DNA of 14,383 nucleotides, from NCBI GenBank assembly GCA_025454565.1, contig JALOOE010000008.1, forward strand, positions 1 through 14,383. Reading direction: 5' to 3'. Below are positions 13,374 to 14,383 of the stretch, piece after piece. Within the stretch, counting starts at the first letter, position 1, and the number at the start of each line of letters is the position of its first letter. The notes beneath the pieces are model-generated. The model was not told the origin of the DNA. It saw only the letters and a program-made list of their open reading frames with translations, and searched no databases. The stretch is from Anaerolineae bacterium. GTDB lineage: Bacteria > Chloroflexota > Anaerolineae > CG2-30-64-16. Both the position numbers and the translations under genes were made by a program.

Positions 13374-14383
13374 ATGAAGCGCTCGCCCATCCTCCAACCG
13401 ATCCGGCTGCTGATTCTGCTATGCGTCCTCGCCGCGATCCTGTACGGCTGCCAAACGCAGTCGGCCACGAGGCAGTCGGCCACGAGGCCGACGACGACAG
13501 CGCAGCCCGCGTCCGTCACGCCCGGCTACTGGCCAACCAAAGGCTGGCGCGCCGCGTCCCCTGCCGAACAGGGCATGGACGCGGCGAAGCTCGCCGCGCT
13601 GTTGGAGGCGGTGAAGGCCCAGAACCTCAACCTGCTCAGCCTCCTGGTGATCCGCAACGGCCATATCGTCAGCGAGACCTACTTCGGCGCCAACGCCCCG
13701 AACACCCGGCACGAGCTATATTCCTGTACCAAGAGCTTCATCGCGACGCTGATGGGCATCGCTATCGACAGGGGCGTCGTGGACGGGGTCGGGCAGATGG
13801 CGGCCGATCTGCTCGAAGGCCGCACGTTCCAGAATGAGAGCGCAGCCAAGTCGGCGATGACGCTGGAGCACCTGCTCACCATGACCACCGGCCTGGCTTG
13901 GGCCGAGGGCGATCCGACCTACCGGGCGATGTACGGCAGCCGTGACTGGGTTCGCTATGTGATGGACCTGCCGATGCGCGACCAGCCGGGCGATGCATTC
14001 AACTATTGTTCGGGCTGCTCGCACGTGCTGTCGGCGATCATCCAGGCCAGGACGCGTATGAACACGCGAGACTTCGCCGAGAAGGAGCTGTTCCGGCCGC
14101 TGGGCATCACCGATGTGCGGTGGGATGCCGACAGCCAGGGCATCCCCATCGGCGGCTGGGGTTTGCAGATCACCCCGCGCGACATGGCGAAGCTGGGCTA
14201 CCTCTACCTGCGCGACGGCGTCTGGGAGGGGCGACAGATCGTATCACCGGAATGGGTGCAGGCTGCCACCACGAAGCATACCCCCACCGATGGGCCGCTC
14301 GGCTACGGCTATCAGTGGTGGATCTATCCAAAATGGGGCGCGTACGCGGCCCTGGGGCGGTATGGGCAGATGATCTTCGTGGT
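13374..14383 (+). CDS. Serine hydrolase lipoprotein, class C beta-lactamase fold, 3'-truncated
   Basis: The gene runs off the window, leaving 336 codons visible. ATG 13374 has a strong GGAGGTGA (13361-13368) 5 bases upstream. Residues 1-25 are a lipoprotein signal ending 'LYGC' (lipidated Cys26), then a Thr/Ser/Gln-rich linker to about residue 50. The catalytic domain has Ser117 and Lys120 in 'YSCTKSF' (S-x-x-K), Tyr211 in 'FNYCSG' (Y-x-S/N), and a third motif beginning in 'GRYGQMIFV' where the sequence stops. 'LEHLLTMTTGL' and 'FRPLGITD' are further family marks. It belongs to the beta-lactamase/transpeptidase-like (PF00144) hydrolases, anchored outside the membrane. Members include esterases, peptidases and true AmpC enzymes, so resistance should not be assumed. 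It follows the sulfatase by 36 bases. A de-esterifying role on the glycan is possible but unproven. Confidence 0.88.
   Translation, partial: MKRSPILQPIRLLILLCVLAAILYGCQTQSATRQSATRPTTTAQPASVTPGYWPTKGWRAASPAEQGMDAAKLAALLEAVKAQNLNLLSLLVIRNGHIVSETYFGANAPNTRHELYSCTKSFIATLMGIAIDRGVVDGVGQMAADLLEGRTFQNESAAKSAMTLEHLLTMTTGLAWAEGDPTYRAMYGSRDWVRYVMDLPMRDQPGDAFNYCSGCSHVLSAIIQARTRMNTRDFAEKELFRPLGITDVRWDADSQGIPIGGWGLQITPRDMAKLGYLYLRDGVWEGRQIVSPEWVQAATTKHTPTDGPLGYGYQWWIYPKWGAYAALGRYGQMIFV
13458..13487 (+). repeat. 15-bp tandem duplication in lipoprotein linker
   Basis: CAGTCGGCCACGAGG occurs twice in direct succession, encoding QSATR-QSATR immediately after the lipidated cysteine of the serine hydrolase. 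It is an exact in-frame slippage-type duplication that lengthens the surface linker. Confidence 0.75.

Noticed and set aside
12887..13837. + strand open frame of 316 codons overlapping the sulfatase and serine hydrolase
   Set aside because: It is in another frame to two genes with catalytic motifs and has low-complexity Arg/Gly/Ala composition.
13374..14383. Calling the serine hydrolase an antibiotic-resistance beta-lactamase
   Set aside because: The S-x-x-K and Y-x-S motifs are shared by many esterases and peptidases of this fold, and the glycan context gives no support for resistance.

Overview
This is a GC-rich window from a bacterial chromosome in which every convincing gene is on the + strand, in one nearly continuous carbohydrate-use locus. 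Two features suggest a Chloroflexota (Anaerolineae/Caldilinea-like) relative. The solute-binding lipoprotein has an 'LAAC' lipobox followed by a long Ala/Pro/Thr linker. An intergenic array of 'cacgaag' words is of a kind I associate with that group. This taxonomic reading is inference from style; there is no marker gene in the window.

Layout. (1) 1-1786: the 3' end of a clan GH-A-like glycoside hydrolase, then a zinc-type medium-chain dehydrogenase, closely spaced. (2) 1797-1855: a near-consensus sigma-70 promoter (TTGACA-17-GATAAT) overlapped just downstream by a 9-bp-arm dyad, then a LacI-family repressor (1878-2909). (3) 2922-6037: an FGE/SUMF1-fold protein lacking the catalytic cysteines, a stand-alone protein resembling the RarA/MgsA C-terminal helical domain, and a cytoplasmic DUF5060/DUF4038 (apiosidase-like) glycoside hydrolase. 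(4) 6033-10979: a carbohydrate ABC importer, made of an extracellular binding lipoprotein, a MalF-type permease with a secreted seven-repeat beta-propeller at its N-terminus, and a MalG-type permease. No ATPase subunit is encoded here. (5) 11014-11843: a two-gene nucleotidyltransferase module with its own candidate promoter. (6) 11916-14383: a Cys-type sulfatase without signal peptide and the start of a lipoprotein serine hydrolase (class C beta-lactamase fold), cut by the window end.

How it may work together (inference): the lipoprotein captures a glycan fragment outside the cell and the propeller-bearing permease pair imports it. The cytoplasmic glycosidases, dehydrogenase and sulfatase then process it, and the LacI protein switches the locus according to an intracellular sugar.

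The strongest candidate for something not previously described is the beta-propeller/permease fusion. Secondary points are two structured intergenic regions flanking the binding-protein gene, the cysteine-less FGE homologue in the same locus as a sulfatase that needs formylglycine, the orphan RarA-C-like protein, and a perfect palindrome embedded in the sulfatase reading frame. No tRNA, rRNA, CRISPR array, insertion sequence or gene-free stretch over 300 bases was seen.
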